Below are positions 21,786 through 29,889 of a DNA stretch of 42,144 bases, piece by piece. This stretch comes from a virus: positions 1 through 42,144 of IMG/VR virus record IMGVR_UViG_3300036791_000945. One strand, 5' to 3'. The notes below the pieces were generated by a model. The model ran no database searches and was not told where the DNA came from. It saw nothing but the letters and a program-made list of their open reading frames with translations. How positions within the stretch are numbered: position 1 is the stretch's first letter; the number at the start of each line of letters is the position of its first letter. The translations under genes were made by a program, and so were the position numbers.

Positions 21786-22169
21786 ATGGCCAATCTGTTC
21801 TTGCTGAATCTGGTCGCATACGGTGACCGCGTCGGGCTCGGTGCGTACGAGACAGGGCACTTTCTGCAGCATCTGCAATACCTCAACGCCCTTGCCGCCA
21901 AAGGCATCACCATGCCGGATTACGATATCCTGCGGCTTGGACCAGGCCCCGAAGCCGAGCCCGACCGCTTTCTGGGCGACAACGCCAACCACCTGTTATC
22001 CTGGCTCAATGATCATGAAGCGATCCATGAGATTCTGCGCCAGCAGGCCAATGCGTCGGGTACCAACCTGTCGCAGCTCGATCCCGATTCCGCGGAAAGC
22101 TGGGAGCTGTGGCAGGAAGCGCATCGCATCCAGCATGCGCAACTCGATGCGCATTTCGGAACGACGTGA
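21786..22169 (+). CDS. Hypothetical helical protein
   Basis: A 127-residue protein with helical segments ('ETGHFLQHLQYLNALAAKG', 'ANHLLSWLNDHEAIHEILRQ') and His-rich C-terminus ('AHRIQHAQLDAHFG'). Placed between the nozzle-like protein and the GNAT protein. No known family recognised; a neck or chaperone-type role is possible from position. Confidence 0.55.
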   Translation: MANLFLLNLVAYGDRVGLGAYETGHFLQHLQYLNALAAKGITMPDYDILRLGPGPEAEPDRFLGDNANHLLSWLNDHEAIHEILRQQANASGTNLSQLDPDSAESWELWQEAHRIQHAQLDAHFGTT

Positions 22170-22175
22170 GGGGAC

Positions 22176-22673
22176 ATGGATTTCCTGAGCGCAATGGCTA
22201 TCAGTGCCAACGATGAGATTGCCTACGGCAAGGAGAAGTTTGATCCAGCCGCTAGCGAATGGCGTATTATTCTCGCGATGCTCAACGCGCATGCGCGCGA
22301 GCTGCGCGGCATGGAAACGCGTCTCAATATTGGCACCTACGGAATACTGCAGACTGAAGGCCGGTTGTTGATTATCGGCGCGCGCCGCAAGGATAACGGT
22401 GCGCCCGTTGGTTACTCGATTCACATCTGGTACGACGACCTGCATTTCGGGTTGCGGCTTGCGCTTGATGACGCCTGGTTCGTGTTTCCGCAATACCGCA
22501 ATCGTGGCATCGGCCGAAGATTGCGCGAGATCGCACTCGAGGAACTCAGAAAAGTCGGCGTCAACATTGCGCTAGCGCGCATCAAGATCGACCATAACAA
22601 ACAGTTTCACAATCAGCCGCTGGAACAGCTCGGTTACCGGCCCTACGAGATCGTCTACCGCAAGGATCTGTAG
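22176..22673 (+). CDS. GNAT-family N-acetyltransferase
   Basis: A 165-residue protein with the GNAT acetyl-CoA motif A: residues 102-114, FVFPQYRNRGIGR, matching 'V-x-P-x-YRG-x-G-x-G/A', followed by a helix 'LREIALEELRKVG'. Upstream strands ('EGRLLIIGARR', 'GAPVGYSIHIWYD') fit the core sheet. Substrate unknown. Phages sometimes carry GNAT proteins in their virion gene block; they may modify virion or host proteins. Shadows of other frames do not disturb the call. Confidence 0.8.
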   Translation: MDFLSAMAISANDEIAYGKEKFDPAASEWRIILAMLNAHARELRGMETRLNIGTYGILQTEGRLLIIGARRKDNGAPVGYSIHIWYDDLHFGLRLALDDAWFVFPQYRNRGIGRRLREIALEELRKVGVNIALARIKIDHNKQFHNQPLEQLGYRPYEIVYRKDL

Positions 22674-22675
22674 CC

Positions 22676-24310
22676 ATGGCTATCGACGCAGTCGCGGGCG
22701 CATTGATCGGCGGTGTTGCTGATGCTGGCGCCGCTGACGCTGCCGTTGCCGTCGGTGCTGACGTCGGTGCCGGCGCCGCTGTCGACGCTGGCGCGGCCGC
22801 GGCCGATGTTGGTGCTGGGTTTGGTGCCGCCGGTCCAGCCCTTGCCGAAACTATCACGCCGGAAGTCGCGGGCGGAGCGGCTACCGGGCTCGAAGCAGCA
22901 AACGCGGAATTCGGCACCTTCAGTCCCGATCTGTTTGCGGCCAATACCGCCGACGTGGCTGCCGGCGGGCTCGGTACCGATGTGGGCGCGCTCGGCGCGG
23001 ATGTCGGAAGCGTAGCAGGGGCAGATGTCGGAGGGGTGGCGGGCGCGGATGCCGGCGGCTTTTTCGGCGGCGACCTCTCTGGAGGTGTCGGTGACTTCGG
23101 CGGTGGATTTAGCAGCGCGGATATTGGCGGCGTAGATGCGGCCGGCAATCCGATTGCTTCGGGGGTACAGGGCACGCAGGGAAGCTGGGCCGGCTATGCC
23201 CCCGGCGTGGGCGAGAACGTCCCGGGCGCGCAGGGATTCGGCGCCGCGACCGAGCAACAGACGCCGCTCTATTCAACCGATGCCGGCATTGTCGACCCCG
23301 GCCCGACATTGGAAAACACTATGGGGACACCGAGCGCGGTTACCCCGGGTGGCGGTGGTCTGCAGAACGCCTCGATCCAGGCCGGCGGCGTGCCTGATAT
23401 CTCGGGCCTCGATACCAGTTACCCGCAAGGCGTCATCAATTCGGATTTTTCCAATTTCCCGAATGCCGGCACCATCGCCAACCCGCCGTCCGAGCTCGGT
23501 CCGCAGTTCGCCAACCCGAGCGACCTGGCGATGACCGGCCCCACCACACCGAGCCAGCTGGCGACGATGCAGCAAGTCGGGGTGCCTGCGACAGCGGCAA
23601 CCGATCCGTTCGGGACCGGACCGGTGGCGGCCGATACCTCGACGTTGCCGAGCGAGACGGCTGTTGCAAACGCTTATCCCGGAGCGGCACCGACGTTACC
23701 GTCGGGACAGGAAGTCGGTCCCGGTGTCGTCGGCGCACCGGCACAGCCGCCCGCGGCAGCCTTGCCGCCGGGAACAACACCCGGGCCGGGCACGGTCGGC
23801 ACGCCGCCAGCAACGACAGCCGCAACGCCGGCATCGCCCGCAGCAGCGGCTGCAGGTGGTGGTACCGATGCGCTCACCGCGCTGCGCATGGGCGCCGCCG
23901 GGGCCAGCATTGTCTCGAGCGGCCTCAACATCGCCAACGCGCTCAATCAGCCGTCATACTCGGCATTGCAGCCGATCTACTATCCTGGCTCAACCGCGGC
24001 GACGACGCCGTTCAACCCGACCCCCAATGCGCAAGGCTTTCCGGTGGACAATACGGGTGGCGGCGGCATCGCCGGCGGCCTGGCGGCAACCCGGCTCACC
24101 AACGGCCTGCTGGCCGGACAGTCGGCGCAGCAGCTCGCCTTGGCGGGCCTCATCAGTCCTGCACGTGCAACGCGCCTGCAAAGCACGTACAGCGGAATTA
24201 CGGATCAGTATGCGCAGCAACTCGGTGTCGACCCGCGAACGCTCAGCCCCGGCGTCAAGCAGATGATCGCCGCACGAGCGCTGGCGGATAGCGGATTGGG
24301 AGGACGGTGA
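22676..24310 (+). CDS. Large Ala/Gly-rich internal virion-like protein
   Basis: A 544-residue protein with an N-terminal half almost wholly Ala/Gly/Asp/Val and repetitive ('GADVGAGAAVDAGAAAADVG'), a Pro/Thr-rich middle, and an ordered C-terminus (about residues 395-544) with 'AALRMGAAGASIVSSGLNIAN' like helix and 'LSPGVKQMIAARALADSGLGG'. It precedes other helical proteins that look like ejected internal proteins of podophages. The GNAT gene ends two bases before it. Possibly an ejection or lysis-adjacent protein; no enzymatic motif. Confidence 0.5.
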   Translation: MAIDAVAGALIGGVADAGAADAAVAVGADVGAGAAVDAGAAAADVGAGFGAAGPALAETITPEVAGGAATGLEAANAEFGTFSPDLFAANTADVAAGGLGTDVGALGADVGSVAGADVGGVAGADAGGFFGGDLSGGVGDFGGGFSSADIGGVDAAGNPIASGVQGTQGSWAGYAPGVGENVPGAQGFGAATEQQTPLYSTDAGIVDPGPTLENTMGTPSAVTPGGGGLQNASIQAGGVPDISGLDTSYPQGVINSDFSNFPNAGTIANPPSELGPQFANPSDLAMTGPTTPSQLATMQQVGVPATAATDPFGTGPVAADTSTLPSETAVANAYPGAAPTLPSGQEVGPGVVGAPAQPPAAALPPGTTPGPGTVGTPPATTAATPASPAAAAAGGGTDALTALRMGAAGASIVSSGLNIANALNQPSYSALQPIYYPGSTAATTPFNPTPNAQGFPVDNTGGGGIAGGLAATRLTNGLLAGQSAQQLALAGLISPARATRLQSTYSGITDQYAQQLGVDPRTLSPGVKQMIAARALADSGLGGR

Positions 24311-25161
24311 TGTGGTTTGATCCATACAAGTTGATAGCGAATGCCAACTTCCAGGACGAGCTGGCCATCGATGCGGGCGGCGGGCTCGGTATCGATCCGG
24401 TATCGTCACCGGTAGCCGGACCGGCTGCACCACAGATCGCGCCGCCTGTGGATGCGCTGAGCCAGGCCGCAGCGCCGGCCGGAATACCTGGCGGTGCTGC
24501 TGATCCATTCTCGGCTGCCGGCATGGTCGCCCCGGGGATGAGCCCGGCTGACCTGGGCGGCACTGGTGTGGGCGACGCCACCGGTACAGGCGGCGGTGGT
24601 GGTGGCAGTTGGGCGACCGCCGATCCCAGCACCTTCGGTGGCGGCGGCACCCCCGCAGGCTATGCGCCGACTGACGCGGAACTCTCTGGCGCTCCGACCG
24701 GAACCGCACCAGCCACCCCACCCACGACGCCAACCACACCAACCGCCGATAAGAGTTACAGCGATGAGGCTGCGAAGCTAACCGGGGCGACGCCGGGGTC
24801 TGGCGCGCTGACCCGCGAAGCTGCCGGTGTAGGTGGTGGTGCAGGTGGTGGTGCCGGCGCCAATGCGGCGTTCACGCAGCTCGCCAATGCGCTGCGAGGC
24901 GTCGCGACGGCCGCGCAGGGCGGCAATCCGCAGGCGCAGCAGCTGATGAACATGCTGCGCCAGATGATGCAGCAGCAAATGATGGGCGGCGGCGCCGGCT
25001 ACAATCCGTACATGAATCAGTTCTCAGATCCATTGGCCGCGCGCATGCGGATGGAGCGGATGCGCCGCGAGTTCATGGAGCGTCAGCGCCTGCGCAATCA
25101 ATTATACCCCGGCAGCGCCGCAGCTCGTCACGTTGGAGGAACTGAGGGAAGACGCAGATAG
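24310..25161 (+). CDS. Gly-rich internal virion-like protein
   Basis: A 283-residue protein, starting at a TGATG overlap (GTG at 24307 possible). N-terminal 150 residues are Gly/Pro/Ala/Thr-rich; the C-terminal part is helical and Gln/Met-rich ('NMLRQMMQQQMMGGGAGYNP', then 'RMRMERMRREFMERQRLRNQ'). The composition matches its neighbours. Role in the virion interior or neck is an inference from position. Confidence 0.5.
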   Translation: MWFDPYKLIANANFQDELAIDAGGGLGIDPVSSPVAGPAAPQIAPPVDALSQAAAPAGIPGGAADPFSAAGMVAPGMSPADLGGTGVGDATGTGGGGGGSWATADPSTFGGGGTPAGYAPTDAELSGAPTGTAPATPPTTPTTPTADKSYSDEAAKLTGATPGSGALTREAAGVGGGAGGGAGANAAFTQLANALRGVATAAQGGNPQAQQLMNMLRQMMQQQMMGGGAGYNPYMNQFSDPLAARMRMERMRREFMERQRLRNQLYPGSAAARHVGGTEGRRR

Positions 25162-25164
25162 GCC

Positions 25165-25212
25165 GCAGGCCTGTACCGGGATTTCCTGGAAATCCCAGAA
25201 AGGACTACGTCC
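25165..25212 (+). promoter_or_regulatory. Leader with hairpin and repeated AGAAAGGACT motif
   Basis: GGGATTT (25179-25185) and AAATCCC (25191-25197) form a 7-bp hairpin just upstream of AGAAAGGACTACGTCC and the ATG at 25213. The AGAAAGGACT-x-CGTCC leader is shared with the scaffold-like gene (11673-11687) and, less exactly, with the gene at 29890. Confidence 0.5.
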
Positions 25213-25860
25213 ATGCCTCCTGATGAAACAGCACCGCCGCCTGCGGCGGGCCCGCCTGCGCCTGCTGGCGATAACGATGTCGTCAATCAGGTCATGCAAT
25301 GGCTGAGATCCACTGCTGCGGGAGGTGGAGGCGGCGGAAGCTTTGGCGGCAGCAATCCGATGGCCCCGATGGACCCGCTCGGCCTCGGCATGGGCGGCAT
25401 GGGCGGCATGGGTGATCCGCTCGCCATGGCCGGGATGCTCAATCCGTCGATGGGCGGAATCGGTCTCAACCCCTATCAGGCTGCAGGCCTGCGGCTGCGA
25501 CGCAATAATGAGATGAACGCGCTGCGCCAGAGCATGGCGAATGCGCACCGCGGCGTCGGCCGCTTCGGCGGCCGTGACTTCTCACGCCATGTGCAGAACA
25601 TCGATGACGAGATGATGGCGCTGCAGGAGCAGAAAGTTCAGGACAACATCAAGACCGCGCTCGCCTACAACGACCAGCTCATGCGGTACGGTCAGCAGAA
25701 CCTCGCCAACAACCAGGCGCTGGGCAACAAGTTTGCGGAGGCGCTGGCCAATATGTTCCGCTACGGCGGGACTGCAGGCGCTGGCGGCTCTCCCGGCACT
25801 TTCTCAGGCGCTGAAGGAGGCGATCAGGGCGGCGCTGATACACAAGGGACACTGCCGTAA
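25213..25860 (+). CDS. Gly/Met-rich internal virion-like protein
   Basis: A 215-residue protein with a low-complexity middle ('MGGMGGMGDPLAMAGM') between a Pro-rich N-terminus and a helical part (about residues 100-175, 'NNEMNALRQSMANAHRGVGR', 'HVQNIDDEMMALQEQKVQDN'). Its stop overlaps the next start by one base. Resembles its upstream neighbour in composition, suggesting related origin. No specific function seen. Confidence 0.5.
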   Translation: MPPDETAPPPAAGPPAPAGDNDVVNQVMQWLRSTAAGGGGGGSFGGSNPMAPMDPLGLGMGGMGGMGDPLAMAGMLNPSMGGIGLNPYQAAGLRLRRNNEMNALRQSMANAHRGVGRFGGRDFSRHVQNIDDEMMALQEQKVQDNIKTALAYNDQLMRYGQQNLANNQALGNKFAEALANMFRYGGTAGAGGSPGTFSGAEGGDQGGADTQGTLP

Positions 25861-27581
25861 TGGCGGACGATGTTGATATCCTCGATCGTGGCGTAGTACC
25901 GGAGAGCGGCCGCGCACCAGCGGATCTGTTCACCAAGCCTGTTGATCCGCCCACGACGGTGCCGGGGCCGACCTCCACCGCCGAGCCGGTAACGACCAAG
26001 CCGGCCGACCTCGAGCCCCCCAAGAGTGTCAGTCCGAGACCTCCGACCGCTACGGAAACGATGTACCCGCGGTTCATGGAGGAAACCGAGCGGCAGATCG
26101 AGGAAACAAAAAAGGCGCGAGCGGACCTGGAGGCAAGTCAGAAACGATATTACGAAGCGGCAACCCATAAGCTTGAAGCGACGCGGCCGGAGCGCGAGGC
26201 TGAACTCAAGGGGATCGATGAGGACATACGGTTCCTGCGCGAGCATCCGCGCCAGCCGCCGGCTGAGCTGCCGGAGCGCCCCAAGCTTCGTTATAACCTC
26301 GGCGAATTGTTCGGTCCTAACGGGCAGGGCGTACAGGTGATGAACGCCATCTCGGTGTTCGCGTCACTCAGCGGCCGCACTACCCAGGAGCGCCTGATGT
26401 TCGCGCTCACCGCCTTCAACGGCATGGTGGAAGGTTGGGCGAAAGGCAAGACCGACGACTTCAATCAGCGCTACAAGGAATGGCAAGACCAGGTCGAGGT
26501 CATTCGCGATAGCGAAACGCGCAAGCGGCAGTACATCAACGACGTTCTTAACGATCGCAAGATCACCAGCGAGCTGCGAAACGAAAAGCTGAAGGCGCTG
26601 GCGGTGGAGGACCAGGACAGGATGGCGCTCGAGCTGCTCAATCAGCAGAACATCATTCAATACGACAAGTTTGGTGAGGAGCAATACAAGCTGTTTCAGG
26701 GCGCGCTGAAGGCCGCTGAGGACTTCGATAAACACGTCAATACCGCACAAAACGATGCGGTTTGGGACACTAAAGCTGCCCTGGCCTTCAAGGGTAATGC
26801 GCGCGATGCCATGCGCGGTGTCAGCTCCCGTAATATCGAAAAATACACCGACGCCATTAATCGCTACGGCGCCACCCATGGCATGTCGCAAGAGCAGATT
26901 GCGACCGCGCTCACGGACGCAGAGAACAAGATCGACGCGCAGCGTATCGGCATCAGACGCCTTGCAGCAGCGGGCCCCGCCGCGATCGCCCAAATACAGC
27001 GGGACGTCGCCATGACGCGCGTTGCTGTCGATGCCTATGAGCGGCTGGCGCGCAAGCAGATCGACACCTGGATTGCGACTGGCTTAAAGGTCGATGACTT
27101 CGGTAGCACCGTTGTCAATCGCTGGGAACGCTGGCTGAAGAAAGAGTTTGCCGGTGATGCTGATGTGTTTGCGTTCGATCTGATGTCACAGTCTGTCCGC
27201 AATGAGGTGCAGCGGGTGCTGACGACGACGAGGATGAGCGCAATCCTCACCGTCAATGCGCAGCGCGAGGGCAAGGAGTGGATGGACACCGGTATGCCCA
27301 AGGCCGCGATGTTCCGGGTGGCATCTCAGATCAAACAGGAATTCGACAATCGTATTTCATCGATGGATGAGGAGCAGATGATCGTCAATCAGGCTCAGGA
27401 CATCATGAGCCAGCAGCTCGGTGTAACGACAGTGACGCCGACATTCCCCAGCCCGAGCTCGGCACCCGGCGCCGGCGTCACTCATGAATATGATCCGGCA
27501 ACTGGCAGTGTATCGACGGTTGGGCCGGCGCGCTCTGCGCCAACACTCGAGTTTGACCCGGCAACCGGGACATTGAGGTAG
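25860..27581 (+). CDS. Long coiled-coil internal (ejection-type) virion protein
   Basis: A 573-residue protein. After a Pro/Thr-rich start, residues about 75-130 form a charged coiled coil ('ETERQIEETKKARADLEASQ'), followed by long helical regions ('EWQDQVEVIRDSETRKRQYI', 'IGIRRLAAAGPAAIAQIQRD'). No tape-measure hydrophobic repeats. Such helical proteins in podophages are carried in the head and ejected into the cell wall. No lysozyme motif is visible, so peptidoglycan cleavage during entry is not shown. Confidence 0.55.
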   Translation: MADDVDILDRGVVPESGRAPADLFTKPVDPPTTVPGPTSTAEPVTTKPADLEPPKSVSPRPPTATETMYPRFMEETERQIEETKKARADLEASQKRYYEAATHKLEATRPEREAELKGIDEDIRFLREHPRQPPAELPERPKLRYNLGELFGPNGQGVQVMNAISVFASLSGRTTQERLMFALTAFNGMVEGWAKGKTDDFNQRYKEWQDQVEVIRDSETRKRQYINDVLNDRKITSELRNEKLKALAVEDQDRMALELLNQQNIIQYDKFGEEQYKLFQGALKAAEDFDKHVNTAQNDAVWDTKAALAFKGNARDAMRGVSSRNIEKYTDAINRYGATHGMSQEQIATALTDAENKIDAQRIGIRRLAAAGPAAIAQIQRDVAMTRVAVDAYERLARKQIDTWIATGLKVDDFGSTVVNRWERWLKKEFAGDADVFAFDLMSQSVRNEVQRVLTTTRMSAILTVNAQREGKEWMDTGMPKAAMFRVASQIKQEFDNRISSMDEEQMIVNQAQDIMSQQLGVTTVTPTFPSPSSAPGAGVTHEYDPATGSVSTVGPARSAPTLEFDPATGTLR

Positions 27582-27583
27582 TC

Positions 27584-28717
27584 ATGGCCGATATCATGGT
27601 GAAAAACAAAGCGACCGGTGAGCTGGTCCCGTTTCCAGAGGGGACATCACCGGAAGCAATTGCCAATGAGATGCGGCGTCGCTTTCCCGCTGGCGTATCA
27701 GAGCCGCGCCCGCGTCGCGCGACTGCCCCGCCGGAAGAGGAACTTGGACCGGTTGAGAGCTTCATGGAAGGTGCGGCTGATCCATTCCAGGAGATGTCGC
27801 ATATGGCGCACGGGTTCAGTCCATCGACGGACCGTGAGATTCAGCAAAGAGAAGAGCGGCTACAGCGCCGCCATATCAGTGGGCCGGCGCGCTTTCTTGG
27901 CTCGGCCGCAACCACGACCGGGCTCGGAGCATTGACAGCCGGCAGTGTGGGCGCGGCAGTTCCTGCTGCCGGCAGGATGCTGGGCAGTGCTGTCGGGCAG
28001 GGCGCCATCGGTGGTGCGCTGCAGCCGACCACAAGCAATCATCCGGTCATCGAGAAAGTTATGCAGACTGCGCTGGGAGCAGGCGGCGGCAAGCTGCTGG
28101 GTGGCATAGCTGAATATTCGGCCGGTCGGATAGCGCCAAAAACGCCTGACGAACTGAGCGAGCTGGGGAAGCAGCTGCAACGCGAGGTGATCACGGACCT
28201 CGGTGGTGATCCCGCCAGGCAGCTCTCGAGACAGGGTCAATACAGTCTGAATGGGAGACAAGCCAACGACCCGCGCTTCAGAGGTGCAGTTGAAAGGAAA
28301 TGGAACCAGGGTATTGAGGCGCAGCGGGCGGCATGGGAAGCCAACCAGAAGCTTGTCGCGGCTGCGCAGTCCGGCGTGCCGGACGTCAGCACCTTGAAGG
28401 CGATCATCGCCACCATCGGTCATTTTACGCATACCAAAGGCGGCACTATCGCAAGCACCGGGCTCAACGCTGCGCTCGATCATTACTTTGATCAGTCGGC
28501 ACCGGCGGCGCTGCGGCAAGAAGCGGCCGATATCATCAGACGAGCCGGCATCACCCGCGACCGTAATGGAACATGGTTCATGAAGAACCTCGATGTGTTT
28601 GCGCCGCAGCTCGGTACGCTCGCCGGCGAAACGGTTGACTATCCAGTCGCGCCCGACCCGCTGCGGCCGAATCCATCCAGCCCCATTGATGATGGCTTAC
28701 GACCAGGCGCACGATGA
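27584..28717 (+). CDS. Internal virion protein, putative membrane-interacting
   Basis: A 377-residue protein. The N-terminal 35 residues ('TGELVPFPEGTSPEAIANEM') resemble a short domain common at the start of phage internal proteins. Residues about 100-145 are Ala/Gly-rich and hydrophobic ('ATTTGLGALTAGSVGAAVPA'), with glycine-zipper character that could insert in a membrane during ejection. The C-terminal half is mixed helical. Follows the coiled-coil protein by two bases. Confidence 0.55.
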   Translation: MADIMVKNKATGELVPFPEGTSPEAIANEMRRRFPAGVSEPRPRRATAPPEEELGPVESFMEGAADPFQEMSHMAHGFSPSTDREIQQREERLQRRHISGPARFLGSAATTTGLGALTAGSVGAAVPAAGRMLGSAVGQGAIGGALQPTTSNHPVIEKVMQTALGAGGGKLLGGIAEYSAGRIAPKTPDELSELGKQLQREVITDLGGDPARQLSRQGQYSLNGRQANDPRFRGAVERKWNQGIEAQRAAWEANQKLVAAAQSGVPDVSTLKAIIATIGHFTHTKGGTIASTGLNAALDHYFDQSAPAALRQEAADIIRRAGITRDRNGTWFMKNLDVFAPQLGTLAGETVDYPVAPDPLRPNPSSPIDDGLRPGAR

Positions 28718-28905
28718 GGAAGAAACCGAATGCAGAGAATGATTGGGATGCGTTCCTCGAGGAGCTGAAGCAAGCGACGCGCGAGGTAATCCACGACAAG
28801 AACACATCGAAACGGGATAAGAATGTGGCGATCGCCAACGGTGCCAAGCTGACCCAGATCAAGCATAAGATAGCGCCCGGTGATGAGGGCGATTTTTTCA
28901 ATTAG
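28714..28905 (+). CDS. Small charged helical protein
   Basis: A 63-residue Lys/Glu/Asp-rich protein, one helical block ('WDAFLEELKQATREVIHDKN') and a basic middle ('TSKRDKNVAIANGAKLTQ'). ATG overlaps the previous stop. Looks like a small assembly or DNA-contacting protein; function unknown. Confidence 0.55.
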   Translation: MRKKPNAENDWDAFLEELKQATREVIHDKNTSKRDKNVAIANGAKLTQIKHKIAPGDEGDFFN

Positions 28906-28937
28906 TTCCCACCATAAAATTCAATGGCGGAGGTAAA

Positions 28938-29339
28938 ATGGTAGAACAAGGCGGATTCGAGTTCGATCCGGTCGCGCATCGGCAACCGCCGCCGGTGGTG
29001 CCGATCAGGGAGGGCATCGCAACAGCGCCGCAGCTGGTTGGTTCGGCATCAAACATATTGCCGTCGGCTGCGCCGCGCCCGGCGCCGCCATCGCAGCCGG
29101 GACAACAGCGGCTATTCTCCGAGCCGGTGCAGCAGGTAACGCCGGCCTATGTCGCCACCGCTAAGGTGGTGGCGCAGATCCTGGCAACGCGCGTGCTGCT
29201 GATGATCGCCGTCATAACCGCCAGCGGCGTGTGGGCATACACGATCTACGATCCGCTGCAGCTGCGCATCATCGCCGCCAGCTCGTTCTCTGTGTTGGGC
29301 GTAGCGCCGCTGATCTGGTTGTATGTCAAGAAGGGATGA
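28938..29339 (+). CDS. Two-helix membrane protein, holin candidate
   Basis: A 133-residue protein: 65 residues of Pro/Gln-rich soluble sequence, then two hydrophobic segments, about 84-104 ('LLMIAVITASGVWAYTIYD') and 110-130 ('LRIIAASSFSVLGVAPLIWL'), and a lysine-rich end ('YVKKG'). GGAGG precedes the ATG. Two helices and a basic tail are compatible with a class II holin, but the long N-terminus is unusual and no endolysin is recognised nearby. A minor virion membrane-interacting protein is the alternative. Confidence 0.5.
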   Translation: MVEQGGFEFDPVAHRQPPPVVPIREGIATAPQLVGSASNILPSAAPRPAPPSQPGQQRLFSEPVQQVTPAYVATAKVVAQILATRVLLMIAVITASGVWAYTIYDPLQLRIIAASSFSVLGVAPLIWLYVKKG

Positions 29340-29342
29340 GCC

Positions 29343-29516
29343 ATGCCGAAGAGAATCCGCAATCGTGAGCTGGAGCTGCTGCGAAAGGGCAGCAGAGGCC
29401 CGCGCGGGCGCGATGACGCTCGCGAGCTGCCGCCGTTCCATTCGCCGCGCGCCGGTAAGCACAGCCGGATCGCAGGTCGCGGCAAGCATAAAGCCAAGAG
29501 GGGATACGGCGGATGA
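29343..29516 (+). CDS. Small highly basic protein, 57 aa
   Basis: The frame starts at ATG 29343 two bases after the stop of the membrane protein, with AAGGGATGAGCC upstream, and ends in an ATGA overlap with the next gene. It is Arg/Lys/Gly-rich ('MPKRIRNRELELLRKGSRGP', 'GKHSRIAGRGKHKAKRGYGG'), expected to bind nucleic acid or acidic surfaces. The tight fit between neighbours is the main support. Confidence 0.6.
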   Translation: MPKRIRNRELELLRKGSRGPRGRDDARELPPFHSPRAGKHSRIAGRGKHKAKRGYGG

Positions 29517-29860
29517 GCCTGCGTCCACGATCCGAAGCGCTGCACGCATTCAATGCGGCGCCGGGAGCGGCCTCCCCAATCACGGTGGTGGCGGCGCTGC
29601 CGGGGGCGATCATCAAGGTCTACCGCTTCATCATCACCGTCGGCGCCGTCACCACGCCACCCGCGCTCGCCCAGTTCACCGGGTCAGTGTCGGGTCCGCT
29701 CTCGCAGCAGTTTCAGCTCGCTGCAGAAGGACAGCTGAATTGCGACGATGGCAACGCCAATCTCGACCCGATGTTGTGGACGGCGGCCGGCGAGGCGCTG
29801 CAGCTGACCTTTTCGGGCGGCAACCTGTCCTATGACGTGTGGTATCTGCAGGGACCGTAG
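29513..29860 (+). CDS. Small beta-sandwich virion protein
   Basis: A 115-residue protein of beta character ('ITVVAALPGAIIKVYRFIIT', 'LSQQFQLAAEGQLNCDDG', 'GGNLSYDVWYLQG'). Start overlaps the basic gene. It resembles small decoration proteins of tail or head; no assignment is firm. Confidence 0.5.
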   Translation: MSLRPRSEALHAFNAAPGAASPITVVAALPGAIIKVYRFIITVGAVTTPPALAQFTGSVSGPLSQQFQLAAEGQLNCDDGNANLDPMLWTAAGEALQLTFSGGNLSYDVWYLQGP

Positions 29861-29889
29861 CCGTAGGATTTCAGAAAGGCCAAGAGCCC

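Noticed and set aside
22582-23257. Leftward Ala/Pro/Ser-rich and Arg-rich frames opposite the Ala/Gly-rich virion gene
   Set aside because: Low-complexity shadows of GC-rich repetitive DNA; they lack start signals and fit no operon.
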